A stretch of DNA of 64,000 nt from an uncultured Prevotella sp. (GCA_902495455.1 CABUXJ010000012.1:1-64000); one strand, 5' to 3'. Shown: positions 43,152 through 52,356, counted from the stretch's first letter. A program made the numbers and translations. The notes: generated from the sequence alone by a model not told the origin.

Positions 43152-44222
43152 ATGCGAATAGTTATAAAAGTGGGCAGCAACGTGCTGACCCGTGATGACG
43201 GAAAGCTCGACATAACGCGCATGTCGGCCATAGTGGATCAGGTGGCGTGGCTACGCGGCGAGGGCCACGAGGTCATACTCGTGTCGAGCGGAGCCGTGGC
43301 CAGCGGCCGCGGAGAACTGAAGACTGACGGCCGGCGCCTCGACAGTGTAGCCCAGCGGCAGCTGTTCTCCGCGCTGGGACAGGCCAAACTGATAAACCTC
43401 TACTACGACCTGTTCCGCGAATACCGCATACACGTCGGTCAGGTGCTCACGATGAAGGAGAGCTTCGCCACGCGCCACGAATATCTTAATCAGCGCGCCT
43501 GCATGACGGTGATGCTCGACAACGGCGTCATACCCATCGTCAACGAGAATGACACCGTCAGCGTCACCGAACTGATGTTCACCGACAACGACGAGCTGTC
43601 CGGCCTGATAGCCTCGATGATGGACGCCGACGTGCTCGTCATCCTGAGCAATATCGACGGCATCTTCAACGGGTCGCCCGCCGATCCCGCGTCGCGCGTC
43701 ATACCGCGGGTGGAGCCCGACCGTGACCTCAGCGAATACATACAGCAGGAGAAGAGCGGTTTCGGACGTGGCGGAATGACGTCAAAGTGTGCCGTAGCGC
43801 GCCGCGTGGCCGACGAGGGAATACGCGTCATCATCGCCAACGGCAAGCGGGACAACATACTCGTCGACCTCGTGAAGTCGCCCGAAACGACGCTTCACAC
43901 CGAGTTCGTGCCACGTCCTGCCGAGACATCTCCCGTGAAGAAATGGATTGCCCACAGCGGCAGCTTCGCCAAAGGCCTGGTCCGCATCAACGCCCGCGCC
44001 GCCGAAGCCCTGCGCTCCGACCGTGCCGTGAGCTTGCTGATGGTCGGTGTGACGGCAGTGGAAGGTGACTTTGAGGAGGGCGACATCGTCTCGATAACGG
44101 ATGAGGACGGCAGCAGCATCGGTGTCGGACGCAGCAACTATGCCGCAGCGGAGGCCCGTACGCTCATCGGCAGCCACGACGTGCGTCCCATTGTCCATTA
44201 CGACTATCTATATATGGAGTAG
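43152..44222 (+). CDS. proB: Glutamate 5-kinase ProB
   Basis: 356 residues. Amino-acid-kinase domain at 1-250 (IVIKVGSNVLTRDDGKLD, VSSGAVASGRGEL, IVNENDTVSVTEL.FTDNDELSGLIA, SGFGRGGMTSK) and a C-terminal PUA domain from about 275 (GSFAKGLVRINARAAEAL). It makes glutamyl-5-phosphate, the first step of proline synthesis. proA, its partner, lies 744 nt downstream, separated by an antitoxin-toxin pair with its own promoter. Confidence 0.95.
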   Translation: MRIVIKVGSNVLTRDDGKLDITRMSAIVDQVAWLRGEGHEVILVSSGAVASGRGELKTDGRRLDSVAQRQLFSALGQAKLINLYYDLFREYRIHVGQVLTMKESFATRHEYLNQRACMTVMLDNGVIPIVNENDTVSVTELMFTDNDELSGLIASMMDADVLVILSNIDGIFNGSPADPASRVIPRVEPDRDLSEYIQQEKSGFGRGGMTSKCAVARRVADEGIRVIIANGKRDNILVDLVKSPETTLHTEFVPRPAETSPVKKWIAHSGSFAKGLVRINARAAEALRSDRAVSLLMVGVTAVEGDFEEGDIVSITDEDGSSIGVGRSNYAAAEARTLIGSHDVRPIVHYDYLYME

Positions 44223-44251
44223 GAGATTTATCTTAATTTGACCGTAAACGC

Positions 44252-44282
44252 TTGGCTGGAAGGAAATAAAGCACTATTTTTG
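44252..44282 (+). promoter_or_regulatory. Promoter of the antitoxin-toxin pair
   Basis: TTG (44252-44254), 20-nt spacer, TATTTTTG (44275-44282), 24 nt before the antitoxin ATG at 44307. A good match to TTG-N19/20-TAnnTTTG, lying between proB and the antitoxin gene. Confidence 0.7.
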
Positions 44283-44306
44283 CAGAAACATAAATATAAG
44301 AATGTC

Positions 44307-44522
44307 ATGGAACCGGTTTTTACGTCATATCAGATAGAGATGCTCAATCTTGTATCACAAGTGAGAGACGACAGGACTATGCAGGAAATAAACCAGATGT
44401 TGTCCGATTACTTCGCCCGGAAAGCTCAGACGGAGATAGACCGGCTGTGGGATTGCGGAGAACTGAACGACCGCCTGATGGAGGATTGGAAGGGCGAACA
44501 CATGAGAACTCCATACAAATAG
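44307..44522 (+). CDS. Antitoxin of a PIN toxin pair
   Basis: 71 residues from the ATG at 44307; an open frame from a TTG at 44238 would run through the promoter. The sequence FTSYQIEMLNLVSQVRDDRT, ISDYFARKAQTEIDRLWDCG-like helix and ELNDRLMEDWKGEHMRTPYK follow the pattern of small Bacteroidota antitoxins next to PIN proteins. It is followed after 7 nt by the PIN gene. It would bind and neutralise the PIN nuclease and perhaps repress its own promoter. Confidence 0.75.
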   Translation: MEPVFTSYQIEMLNLVSQVRDDRTMQEINQMLSDYFARKAQTEIDRLWDCGELNDRLMEDWKGEHMRTPYK

Positions 44523-44529
44523 GCAGGTG

Positions 44530-44949
44530 ATGGAACGGATTGTGCTTGATACAAACTGTCTGCTGATATCACTTGCCAGCAAGAGTGCATATCATCGGGT
44601 GTGGACTGATTTCATCGGAAGGAAGTATATATTGTGTGTCACTAACGACATAATAACGGAATACGAGGAGATTCTGACGCAGAAGGTCGGCAAGGATATT
44701 GCCGGAAATATAATACGGACAATACTGTCAAGGGACAACACGGCCAAAATAGATATATGTTATCGTTTTAATATGATAACGGCAGACGCCGACGATAATA
44801 AGTTTGTTGATTGTGCCGTTGCCGCCAATGCGCGGTTCGTTGTTACCCAGGACCGCCATTTCGACATTCTGAAGCAGATAAAGTTTCCGCATGTGGACGT
44901 GACGGACATTGACAGTTTTATATTATGGCTTGGTCATAACAGGAACTAA
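44530..44949 (+). CDS. PIN-domain RNase toxin (COG1569-like)
   Basis: 139 residues. PIN-fold acidic residues are in IVLDTNCLL near the start, a Glu in EYEEIL, and ITADADDNKFVDCAVAANA; VVTQDRHF follows, as in PIN toxins of the TIGR00305 type. Such proteins cut RNA with Mg2+. A GTG at 44527 precedes the ATG by one codon. The gene ends 16 nt before proA, so it is in the proBA transcript. Confidence 0.82.
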   Translation: MERIVLDTNCLLISLASKSAYHRVWTDFIGRKYILCVTNDIITEYEEILTQKVGKDIAGNIIRTILSRDNTAKIDICYRFNMITADADDNKFVDCAVAANARFVVTQDRHFDILKQIKFPHVDVTDIDSFILWLGHNRN

Positions 44950-44965
44950 ACATATAACAACAATC

Positions 44966-46207
44966 ATGACAGAGACATTCAAAAAGGCAAAGGAGGCCGG
45001 GCGCAGGCTCGCGCTGATGACGGACGACGAACGCGGCGAAGTGCTGCGGAGCGTGGCCGAAGCTATTGTCGATAACAAGGAAAGGTTGCTCCGGGCCAAC
45101 GCTGAAGACCTGGCGAAGATGGAACGGAGCAATCCGCTCTACGACCGGCTGATGCTCACGGACGACCGTCTGGAGGCCATTGCGGCCGACATGAGGGCTG
45201 TGGCTGGGCTGCCGTCGCCGCTTGGGCGGACGCTCACGGAGCGCACGCTGGAGAACGGGTTGAGGCTGAAGAAGGTGAGCGTGCCGTTTGGCGTGATTGG
45301 TATGATATATGAGGCGCGGCCCAACGTCACGTTCGATGTCTTCGCGTTGTGCTTCAAGAGCGGCAACGCCTGTGTACTGAAAGGCGGCCGTGACGCCGAT
45401 GAGTCAAATCGTGCCGGTGTCGTTGTGATTCATGAGGTGCTGCGGCGATATGGTATCGACACTGCGGCCGTGACGCTGCTGCCCGCCACGCATGAGGCTA
45501 CGGCGGCGCTGCTGTCGGCCGTAGGCTATATCGACTTGTGCATCCCGCGCGGCGGCCGCCGGTTGATTGATTTCGTGAGAGATACGGCCCGCGTGCCGGT
45601 GATAGAAACCGGTGCCGGTGTGGTGAGCACATACTTCGATGAGGCCGGCGATACGGTGAAAGGAAGCCGCATCATCTGCAACGCCAAGACACGGCGTGTG
45701 AGCGTATGCAACGCCCTTGACTGCCTCATTATCCACCGAAACCGACTCGCCGACTTGCCCTCGCTCTGCGCTTCGTTGACCGAAAAGAACGTCACGATAT
45801 ACGCTGATGAGGCCGCACGCGAGGCTCTTTGCGGCGTTTATCCCACGGAACTGCTGCTTCCGGCGACGGGCGATAGCTACGGCACGGAGTTCATGGACTA
45901 TAAGATGGCCATCCGCACGGTCGATTCGTTGGATGCTGCCATCGCCCACATCAACCGCTACGGTTCGGGTCACAGTGAGAGCATCGTGACCGAGGACGCC
46001 GCCGCTGCCCGCTGTTTTCAGGCTCAGGTGGACGCCGCCTGCGTCTATGTGAACGCTCCGACGAGCTTCACCGACGGTGCTCAGTTCGGACTGGGCGCCG
46101 AAATCGGCATCAGTACGCAGAAGCTCGGCCCGCGCGGCCCGATGGGACTCGAAGAGATAACGACATATAAGTGGCTTATCGAGGGCGACGGACAGGTGAG
46201 AGCGTAG
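44966..46207 (+). CDS. proA: Glutamate-5-semialdehyde dehydrogenase ProA
   Basis: 413 residues from the ATG at 44966 (MTETFKKAKEAGRRLALMTD); the open frame starts earlier, inside the PIN gene. Typical motifs: PFGVIGMIYEARPNVTFDVF, ACVLKGGRDADESN, NAKTRRVSVCNALDCLI with the catalytic cysteine, and GLGAEIGISTQKLGPRGPMGL near the end. It reduces glutamyl-5-phosphate to the semialdehyde in proline synthesis. Confidence 0.95.
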   Translation: MTETFKKAKEAGRRLALMTDDERGEVLRSVAEAIVDNKERLLRANAEDLAKMERSNPLYDRLMLTDDRLEAIAADMRAVAGLPSPLGRTLTERTLENGLRLKKVSVPFGVIGMIYEARPNVTFDVFALCFKSGNACVLKGGRDADESNRAGVVVIHEVLRRYGIDTAAVTLLPATHEATAALLSAVGYIDLCIPRGGRRLIDFVRDTARVPVIETGAGVVSTYFDEAGDTVKGSRIICNAKTRRVSVCNALDCLIIHRNRLADLPSLCASLTEKNVTIYADEAAREALCGVYPTELLLPATGDSYGTEFMDYKMAIRTVDSLDAAIAHINRYGSGHSESIVTEDAAAARCFQAQVDAACVYVNAPTSFTDGAQFGLGAEIGISTQKLGPRGPMGLEEITTYKWLIEGDGQVRA

Positions 46208-46236
46208 TCTCCGAAGATGCAAAATAAGACATAAAA

Positions 46237-46294
46237 AGCCGCAAAGGCGCAAGGAACATAACCTATAAGTATTGTTCTTTGCGCCATTGCGGCT
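46237..46294 (+). terminator. Inverted repeat after proA
   Basis: Arms AGCCGCAAAGGCGCAAGGAA... (46237-46258) and TTCTTTGCGCCATTGCGGCT (ending 46294) pair with two or three mismatches. It sits 30 nt after proA and can end proBA transcription from the plus strand. Confidence 0.55.
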
Positions 46295-46328
46295 AATGTG
46301 TTTCATCGTAGGGCTGGCCTAATTTGGT

Positions 46329-46526
46329 TTATTGTTTGTCTTCTCCATCTCTTGTCATGCGAAATTCTTCCATACGTTCACGTATGTTGTTTACGGTCTC
46401 CTGCATTCCTTTCTCCTGTATAAGTTCATCAAGAAACTTGCGGAGGCTTTTCATGGCGTCTTTGTCTTCCATTAATGCGACTACGTCGGCCAGCACAGAC
46501 TGCTGTAATGTAATAGCGTTGCTCAT
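46329..46526 (-). CDS. Small antitoxin-like protein (orphan)
   Basis: 65 residues, mostly one or two charged helices (ITLQQSVLADVVALMEDKDA, LRKFLDELIQEKG). It resembles the small helical antitoxins that Bacteroidota encode before RelE or PIN toxins, but no toxin is adjacent: convergent proA lies downstream and ung upstream. A clear promoter (TTG-N20-TATATTTG) precedes it, so it is expressed on its own. Function is uncertain. Confidence 0.55.
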   Translation of the reverse strand: MSNAITLQQSVLADVVALMEDKDAMKSLRKFLDELIQEKGMQETVNNIRERMEEFRMTRDGEDKQ

Positions 46527-46550
46527 ACTTATGTCCTTTCTTTATACCTG

Positions 46551-46581
46551 CAAATATACGTAATGTTCTGTTCATCTGCAA
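46551..46581 (-). promoter_or_regulatory. Promoter of the small antitoxin-like gene
   Basis: On the minus strand TTG (46581-46579), 20-nt spacer, TATATTTG (46558-46551), 24 nt before the ATG. Confidence 0.65.
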
Positions 46582-46652
46582 ATTTCGGCGGCTGAAAATC
46601 CGTTATCGCGGTGTTTAGAGCCGGTTTTGAGGCTGTTGTGGCGTGAAATGTT

Positions 46653-46682
46653 TTGATAATCGGGAATAAATATCTAACTTTG
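46653..46682 (+). promoter_or_regulatory. Promoter of ung
   Basis: TTG (46653-46655), 19-nt spacer, TAACTTTG (46675-46682), 38 nt before the ATG at 46721. Confidence 0.7.
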
Positions 46683-46720
46683 CGTCACTTAGCGACAATC
46701 ATCAGAAACCCAAAGAATAT

Positions 46721-47386
46721 ATGAACGTAAAAATAGAAGAATCGTGGCGGCAGCATATCGGCGGCGAGTTTGAGAAGCCATATTTCAAGGAACTCACCGA
46801 TTTTGTGCGTGACGAATACAGGCGCGGCACGTGCTATCCGCCGGCTGCGCTGGTTTTCAACGCCTTCAATCTGTGCCCTTTCGACCGTGTCAAGGTTGTC
46901 ATCATTGGTCAGGACCCATATCATGAGCCCGGCCAGGCCCACGGCCTGTGCTTCTCCGTTTGTGACGGCGTTCAGCCGCCGCCCTCGCTGGTCAACATAT
47001 TCCGCGAGATACACGATGACACAGGCACTCCCATCCCTACATCGGGCAACCTCACCCGATGGGCTGAGCAGGGCGTGCTTCTGCTCAACGCCACGCTGAC
47101 CGTCAGGGCGCATCAGGCTGCAAGCCATCAGCGCCACGGATGGGAGGAGTTCACCGATGCCGCCATACGTGCCCTGTCGGCCGACCGCGACCATCTGGTG
47201 TTCATTCTCTGGGGCGGATATGCCCGTAGCAAGGCGTCGCTGATTGACTCCGGCCGCCATCTTGTGCTCCAGTCCGTCCATCCCTCACCGCTGTCGGCAA
47301 ATCGAGGAGGATGGTTCGGAAACCACCATTTCTCGCAGACAAACATGTATCTCCGCAATAACGGCATGGAGCCGATAGTGTGGTAG
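46721..47386 (+). CDS. ung: Uracil-DNA glycosylase, family 1
   Basis: 221 residues. GQDPYHEPGQAHGLCFSV holds the catalytic Asp in the water-activating loop, LLLNATLTVRAHQAASH, ILWGGYARSKASLI, and HPSPLSANRGGWFGNHHF with the leucine intercalation loop. It removes uracil from DNA in base-excision repair. It has its own promoter and is followed by a repeat of the TAACTCC type and DUF3109. Confidence 0.96.
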   Translation: MNVKIEESWRQHIGGEFEKPYFKELTDFVRDEYRRGTCYPPAALVFNAFNLCPFDRVKVVIIGQDPYHEPGQAHGLCFSVCDGVQPPPSLVNIFREIHDDTGTPIPTSGNLTRWAEQGVLLLNATLTVRAHQAASHQRHGWEEFTDAAIRALSADRDHLVFILWGGYARSKASLIDSGRHLVLQSVHPSPLSANRGGWFGNHHFSQTNMYLRNNGMEPIVW

Positions 47387-47398
47387 GGCTTTTATTAG

Positions 47399-47440
47399 GA
47401 GTTAACTTCTGAGCGGGCTATGCCCGCGATAACTCCTTAA
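47399..47440. repeat. Repeat GGAGTTAACTTCTGAGCGGGC...GCCCGCGATAACTCC
   Basis: Second copy of the repeat at 5252-5285; palindrome GCGGGCTATGCCCGC flanked by AGTTA/TAACT ends. Confidence 0.65.
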
Positions 47441-47454
47441 AAACAAAAAAATAT

Positions 47455-48045
47455 ATGCTTTCAATAATCGAAGTAGGCGGAGTGCTTGTCTCCGCAGATA
47501 TACTGACAGAATGTTTTTGCTGTGATCTTGACGCCTGCCACGGCGAATGTTGCGTTGAAGGCGATGCAGGTGCGCCGGTGACGCTCGACGAAGTGGTTGC
47601 CATAGAGGACGCTCTCGACACAGTGTGGCCCGAATTGACGGCTCAGGCTCAGGCCGTAATCGACCGTCAGGGTGTGGCCTATACCGACGTGGAAGGTGCG
47701 CTGGTGACGAGCATCGTGAATGGCCGCGACTGCGTCTTCACGTGCCACGAAGGCGGCTGCTGTCTCTGCGCCTTGGAGAGGGCGTGGCGCGATGGCCGCA
47801 CACGCTTTCAGAAACCTATCAGCTGCGCGCTCTATCCGATACGCGAAGTGACGATGAGCAACGGTACCGTCGGGCTCAACTACCACCGTTGGGATGTCTG
47901 CCGCGCCGCCGTGGCCCGTGGCCGCGAACTCTCATTGCCCGTTTACCGCTTTCTCGAAGGCCCGCTCGTGCGCCGCTTCGGTCGGGAATGGTATGACGAA
48001 CTGACCACCGTGGCCGACGAACTGAAGCGTCAAGGATATATTTAA
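47455..48045 (+). CDS. DUF3109 cysteine-rich protein
   Basis: 196 residues. Cysteines are grouped in CFCCDLDACHGECC, CVFTCHEGGCCLCALE and KPISCALYPIRE, plus a later one, as in DUF3109/YkgJ-like proteins that probably bind a metal or Fe-S cluster. No enzyme activity is assigned to the family. It follows ung with a short repeat between and may share its transcript. Confidence 0.82.
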   Translation: MLSIIEVGGVLVSADILTECFCCDLDACHGECCVEGDAGAPVTLDEVVAIEDALDTVWPELTAQAQAVIDRQGVAYTDVEGALVTSIVNGRDCVFTCHEGGCCLCALERAWRDGRTRFQKPISCALYPIREVTMSNGTVGLNYHRWDVCRAAVARGRELSLPVYRFLEGPLVRRFGREWYDELTTVADELKRQGYI

Positions 48046-48081
48046 AGGTTCTCGTTTTTGCCGCACTATGTCATGATGCAC

Positions 48082-48206
48082 AAGTAGGGCCTTGACCCGT
48101 CGCGACCGCCTCCTTTCCGAATGTTTTTCAAGTCACCGGTTTTTGCTTATATACATGGTCGGTGGTGTGGACAACGAGGCGGTCGCGACGGGTCGAGGCC
48201 CTACTT
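48082..48206. repeat. Family H 31-bp inverted repeat
   Basis: Arms AAGTAGGGCCTTGACCCGTC... (48082-48112) and their complement (48176-48206) differ at one base. Related to 20620-20704 and the palindrome at 40915. It is part of the 418-bp gap between DUF3109 and polA. Confidence 0.82.
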
Positions 48207-48279
48207 GTGTGTTCATTCGAATGGTTGTTTGTTCATTACTTTAGAGGGGCTGCAACACCTTCATAACGGTTATATCGCA

Positions 48280-48435
48280 AAGTAAAATAACTTATATTAC
48301 CGAGTAAAATAACTTATATTACCGACCAATATAACTTATATTACTCGGTAATATAACTTATTTTACTTGATGGAACGGGGCGTATCGCAAACCAAAACAG
48401 GCTATATAACCGACCAATATAGCCTGTTTTGGTTT
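48280..48435. repeat. Two linked hairpins with shared TATCGCAAA and ACCGACCAATATA motifs
   Basis: First: arms 48280-48307 and 48341-48368, 28 bp with one mismatch, around AATATAACTTATATTAC units. Second: arms 48389-48407 and 48417-48435, 19 bp perfect (AAACCAAAACAGGCTATAT). Both start after TATCGCAAA and both contain ACCGACCAATATA. They lie 29 nt past the polA stop, where the second could act as a terminator. Confidence 0.75.
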
Positions 48436-48463
48436 CTGATGGCGGCCTTTCGGGCGCGTAATG

Positions 48464-51232
48464 TCAGTGCGCTTCGAGCCAGTTGGCGCCCCATCCGCAG
48501 TCTGCCGTGAGCGGCACTTGCATGGGGAACGCGCCTTCCATCTCTTCCATGACGATGCGCTCGACGCGTTCCTTCTCTTCCGGCAGGACGGAGAAGTTGA
48601 GTTCGTCGTGCACCTGGAGAATCATCTTGCTCTTCAGGTTCTCCTCGCGGAAGCGGCGGGCGATGCGTATCATGGCCACCTTGATGATGTCGGCGGCCGT
48701 GCCCTGTATGGGTGCGTTGATGGCGTTGCGCTCGGCAAATCCGCGCACGGTGGCGTTGCGGGAGTTGATGTCCGGCAGATAGCGGCGGCGGCCGAAGAGA
48801 GTCTCGACGTAGCCGCGGTCGCGGGCCGTCTCCTTCGACTGCTCCATGTAGGACTGCACGGCGGGGAACGACTCGAAATAGCCGTCGATCAGCCGGCGTG
48901 CCTCGTCGCGGCTGATGTCCAGACGTTCGGCCAGTCCGAAGACCGTTATGCCGTAGATGATGCCGAAGTTGGCGCGTTTGGCCTTTGTGCGCTGGTCGCG
49001 GGTGACGCTGTCGAGCGTCTCCTTATATATCTTTGCGGCTGTGGCGGCGTGGATGTCGTAGCCCTCGCGGAAGGCCTCGATCATGTTTTTGTCGCCCGAG
49101 AGATGGGCCATGACGCGCAACTCGATCTGGCTGTAGTCCGCCGAGAAGAACAGACAGCCCGGCTCGGGGACGAACGCCTTGCGAATCTCCTTGCCGTCTT
49201 CGCCGCGCACGGGGATGTTCTGCAGGTTCGGGTCGCTCGACGAGAGTCGGCCGGTGGCTGTGACGGTCTGGTTGAACGACGTGTGGATGCGGCCCGTGCG
49301 GGTGTTGATGAGTTTCGGGAGCGCGTCGACGTAGGTGCCGAGGAGCTTCTTTAATCCTCTGTGTTCCAGGATGTCGGCGACAATCGGATGTTTGCCCTTG
49401 AGCGTCTGGAGCACCTCTTCGCTCGTCACAAACTGTCCCGTCTTGGTCTTCTTCGGCTTCTCCACGATCTTCATCTTGCTGAACAGCACGTCACCCACCT
49501 GGCGCGGCGAAGCTATGTTGAATGTCTCGCCGGCACGGTCGTATATCCGTTGTTCGATCTCCTCCATGCGGGCTGTCAGCACGGCCGATGTCTCGCTGAG
49601 CGCGTCGGTGTCTATCCTCACGCCCTGCATCTCCATCTCGGCCAGCACGGGCATGAGCGGCATCTCTATCTCGTGGAACAGCCGGTCGGCGCCGAGCCGT
49701 GCCAGCTCCGGTTCGAGCACGTTCTTCAGGCGCAACGTGATGTCGGCGTCCTCGGCGGCATACTCGTAGACTTCGGACGGCGGCAGGTCGCGCATGGACT
49801 TCTGCCCCTTGCCCTTCGGACCGATGAGCTCGTCGATGTGGATGGTGCGGTAGTTGAGATAGGTCTCCGCCATGTAGTCCATGTTGTGACGGAGTTCGGG
49901 CTGGATGAGATAGTGGGCGATCATGGTGTCGAACATCGGACCGGCCAGCACGACGCCATAACGCCGCAACACCTTCAGGTCGTACTTGATGTTCTGTCCG
50001 ACTTTGAGGATTGCGGCGTTTTCGTATAGAGGTTTGAATATGTTGACGATTTCCTGGGCTTTTTCGGGCTCGGCCGGAACGGGCACGTAAAATGCCTTCT
50101 TTTCTTCGACGGCGAAGCTCAAACCGACGAGTTCGGCCTCATTTGTGTCCGTTGAGGTCGTTTCGGTGTCAAAACTAAGAATTTCGTTTGTCATGAAAAA
50201 GTCACAAATTTTGCGCATTTCGGCCTCATTATCAATGAGTTGATAGTCGTGTGGGGTCGTTTTAAGTGCTTCAAAACTTGAAAATTCTGAAGCGCCTGCC
50301 CCATCGGGCGCAAATTCTTCAAAAAAATCGAGCTGTCCGTTGACCGGTTTTGACTTATTTTCAGCTTTTTTAAGAACTTTGTTTGCGAGGTTCTTAAATT
50401 CCAGTTCATCGAAGATTTGGGTCAGGCGCGACTCGTCCGGCTCGGCGATGCGGAGCGAGTCGAGGTCGAGCGCGATGGGGACGTCGGTCTTGATGGTGGC
50501 GAGAAACTTTGAGAACTCGATCTGCCGGCGGTTGTCCTCCACCTTCTTCTTGATGGCACCCTTGAGCCGGTCGGTCGAGGCGAGCAGTCCGTCGATGCTT
50601 CCGAACTCGGTGATGAGTTTGACGGCAGTCTTCTCTCCGACGCCCGGACACCCCGGGATGTTGTCCGACGCGTCACCCATCAGTCCGAGCAGGTCGATCA
50701 CGCGGAGTGGGGTGGGGATGCCATACTTCTCGCAGACCTCCCTCTCGCCGAGGGTTTCATATCCCGCGTCGCCGTATCTCGGCCGATACATGAAGACGTT
50801 TGGTCCGACGAGCTGGCCGTAGTCCTTGTCGGGAGTGAGCATATAGGTCGTCACTCCCGCCCCGCCGGCCTTGGTGGCGAGCGTTCCGATGACGTCGTCG
50901 GCCTCGTAGCCGTCGACCTCGAGGATGGGTATGCGGAAGGCTCGGAGTATGTCTTTGATGATAGGTACGGACTTCTTGATGTCCTCCGGGCATGCTTCGC
51001 GCTGGGCTTTATACTCCGGATAGGCTTCGTGGCGGAATGTCGGTCCGGCCGGGTCGAAGGCCACGCCGATGTGGGTGGGCTTCTCTTTCGTGATGACTTC
51101 GTTGAGAGTGTTGACAAATCCCATCACGGCCGAAGTGTTGAGGCCTTTCGAGTTTATCCTCGGATTTTTGATGAAAGCATAGTACGAGCGGTATATCAGC
51201 GCGTAGGCATCTAAGAGGAACAGTTTATCCAT
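48464..51232 (-). CDS. polA: DNA polymerase I
   Basis: 922 residues from the ATG at 51232 (MDKLFLLDAYALIYRSYYAF); the open frame extends upstream into the divergent promoter. Domains in order: 5'-3' exonuclease to about 290, 3'-5' exonuclease at about 350-540 with FDTETTSTD and YAAEDADITLRL intact, and family A polymerase with DYSQIELRVMAHLSGD, KRANFGIIYGITVFGLA and LQVHDELNF. It fills gaps and removes primers. It diverges from the polyprenyl synthase gene with 86 nt between. Confidence 0.97.
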   Translation of the reverse strand: MDKLFLLDAYALIYRSYYAFIKNPRINSKGLNTSAVMGFVNTLNEVITKEKPTHIGVAFDPAGPTFRHEAYPEYKAQREACPEDIKKSVPIIKDILRAFRIPILEVDGYEADDVIGTLATKAGGAGVTTYMLTPDKDYGQLVGPNVFMYRPRYGDAGYETLGEREVCEKYGIPTPLRVIDLLGLMGDASDNIPGCPGVGEKTAVKLITEFGSIDGLLASTDRLKGAIKKKVEDNRRQIEFSKFLATIKTDVPIALDLDSLRIAEPDESRLTQIFDELEFKNLANKVLKKAENKSKPVNGQLDFFEEFAPDGAGASEFSSFEALKTTPHDYQLIDNEAEMRKICDFFMTNEILSFDTETTSTDTNEAELVGLSFAVEEKKAFYVPVPAEPEKAQEIVNIFKPLYENAAILKVGQNIKYDLKVLRRYGVVLAGPMFDTMIAHYLIQPELRHNMDYMAETYLNYRTIHIDELIGPKGKGQKSMRDLPPSEVYEYAAEDADITLRLKNVLEPELARLGADRLFHEIEMPLMPVLAEMEMQGVRIDTDALSETSAVLTARMEEIEQRIYDRAGETFNIASPRQVGDVLFSKMKIVEKPKKTKTGQFVTSEEVLQTLKGKHPIVADILEHRGLKKLLGTYVDALPKLINTRTGRIHTSFNQTVTATGRLSSSDPNLQNIPVRGEDGKEIRKAFVPEPGCLFFSADYSQIELRVMAHLSGDKNMIEAFREGYDIHAATAAKIYKETLDSVTRDQRTKAKRANFGIIYGITVFGLAERLDISRDEARRLIDGYFESFPAVQSYMEQSKETARDRGYVETLFGRRRYLPDINSRNATVRGFAERNAINAPIQGTAADIIKVAMIRIARRFREENLKSKMILQVHDELNFSVLPEEKERVERIVMEEMEGAFPMQVPLTADCGWGANWLEAH

Positions 51233-51294
51233 AATTCTATTTAAATTTAAGCGTAAAATTACGAAAAAGTAATCATTATCCCAATAAAAAACAG

Positions 51295-51302
51295 TATTTT
51301 TG
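51295..51302 (+). promoter_or_regulatory. -7 box of the polyprenyl synthase gene
   Basis: TATTTTTG, 16 nt before the ATG at 51319. The -33 part is not clear. Confidence 0.45.
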
Positions 51303-51318
51303 TAACAAATTTGATTCG

Positions 51319-52296
51319 ATGGACTATTTATCACGGATTAAGAAACCGATAGAAAGCGATTTGGCCGATTTCAACGGACTGTTTGGCGAAGCGATGTCCC
51401 ACAGTGACGGCCTGCTTTCACAGGCGTTGGAGTACATACGCCGCCGCACGGGCAAGCGTATGCGTCCGATGCTCATCCTGCTCATGGCGCGCAACTACGG
51501 CCGTGTCACCGCAGTCACGCAGAATGCGGCTCTCGGTCTGGAGCTTCTTCACACGGCGAGTCTGGTCCATGACGACGTGGTGGACGAGAGCGGCGAGCGC
51601 AGGGGACAGGCGTCACTCAACGCGACATACAACAATCAGGTGGCGGTGCTCGTCGGCGACTATCTGCTCTCGACGGCCTTGCTCCGCGTGGCACGCACAC
51701 AGAACCTTACCATCGTGGAATATCTCTCCGAGCTGGGGCGCATTTTGGCCGGCGGTGAGATACTCCAGTTGTCCAACATACAGAATCGGGAGATTTCGGA
51801 AGACGTTTATTATCAGGTCATCAGACAGAAGACGGCAGCCTTGTTCGAGGCCTGCTGTGCCATGGGTGCGCTCTCGGCAGGCGCCTCCGAGGCCGAGATA
51901 GAGGCGGCAAAGGCTTTCGGCCGCAATCTCGGCATCATATTCCAGATACGCGACGACATCTTCGACTATTACGATTCGCCGGAGATCGGCAAGCCCACGG
52001 GCAACGATATGGCCGAAGGCAAGCTGACCCTGCCCGTCATATATGCCGTCAACAACTCTCCCCATCAGTCCATCCGCGTGTTGGCCGGAAAGGTCAAGAA
52101 CCATACGATAACGCCCGATGAAATCGCCGTTTTGGTGGATTACACCAAGGCCCACGGCGGTATCGAGTATGCCGAGCGCCGCATGGACGACTTCCGTCGC
52201 GAGGCCCAGACTTTCATCAACGGTCATGTGGCGGACGAAGACGTGCGCGATGCGCTCAGCGCATATCTGGAGTATGTGATAGAGAGGAAAAAATGA
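51319..52296 (+). CDS. Polyprenyl diphosphate synthase
   Basis: 325 residues of the trans-isoprenyl synthase family. Both Asp-rich motifs are present: LVHDDVVDESGERRG and FQIRDDIFDYYD, with GKRMRPML near the start and GKPTGNDMAEGKLTLPVIYA at the end. It extends allylic diphosphates with isopentenyl diphosphate, probably making the long side chain of menaquinone. Chain length cannot be fixed by reading alone. Confidence 0.92.
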   Translation: MDYLSRIKKPIESDLADFNGLFGEAMSHSDGLLSQALEYIRRRTGKRMRPMLILLMARNYGRVTAVTQNAALGLELLHTASLVHDDVVDESGERRGQASLNATYNNQVAVLVGDYLLSTALLRVARTQNLTIVEYLSELGRILAGGEILQLSNIQNREISEDVYYQVIRQKTAALFEACCAMGALSAGASEAEIEAAKAFGRNLGIIFQIRDDIFDYYDSPEIGKPTGNDMAEGKLTLPVIYAVNNSPHQSIRVLAGKVKNHTITPDEIAVLVDYTKAHGGIEYAERRMDDFRREAQTFINGHVADEDVRDALSAYLEYVIERKK

Positions 52297-52356
52297 GAAA
52301 GAGAAATAGAGTAATGAGATCCCATTGGTGATATCGCTGATGGGAGTTTTTTTATT

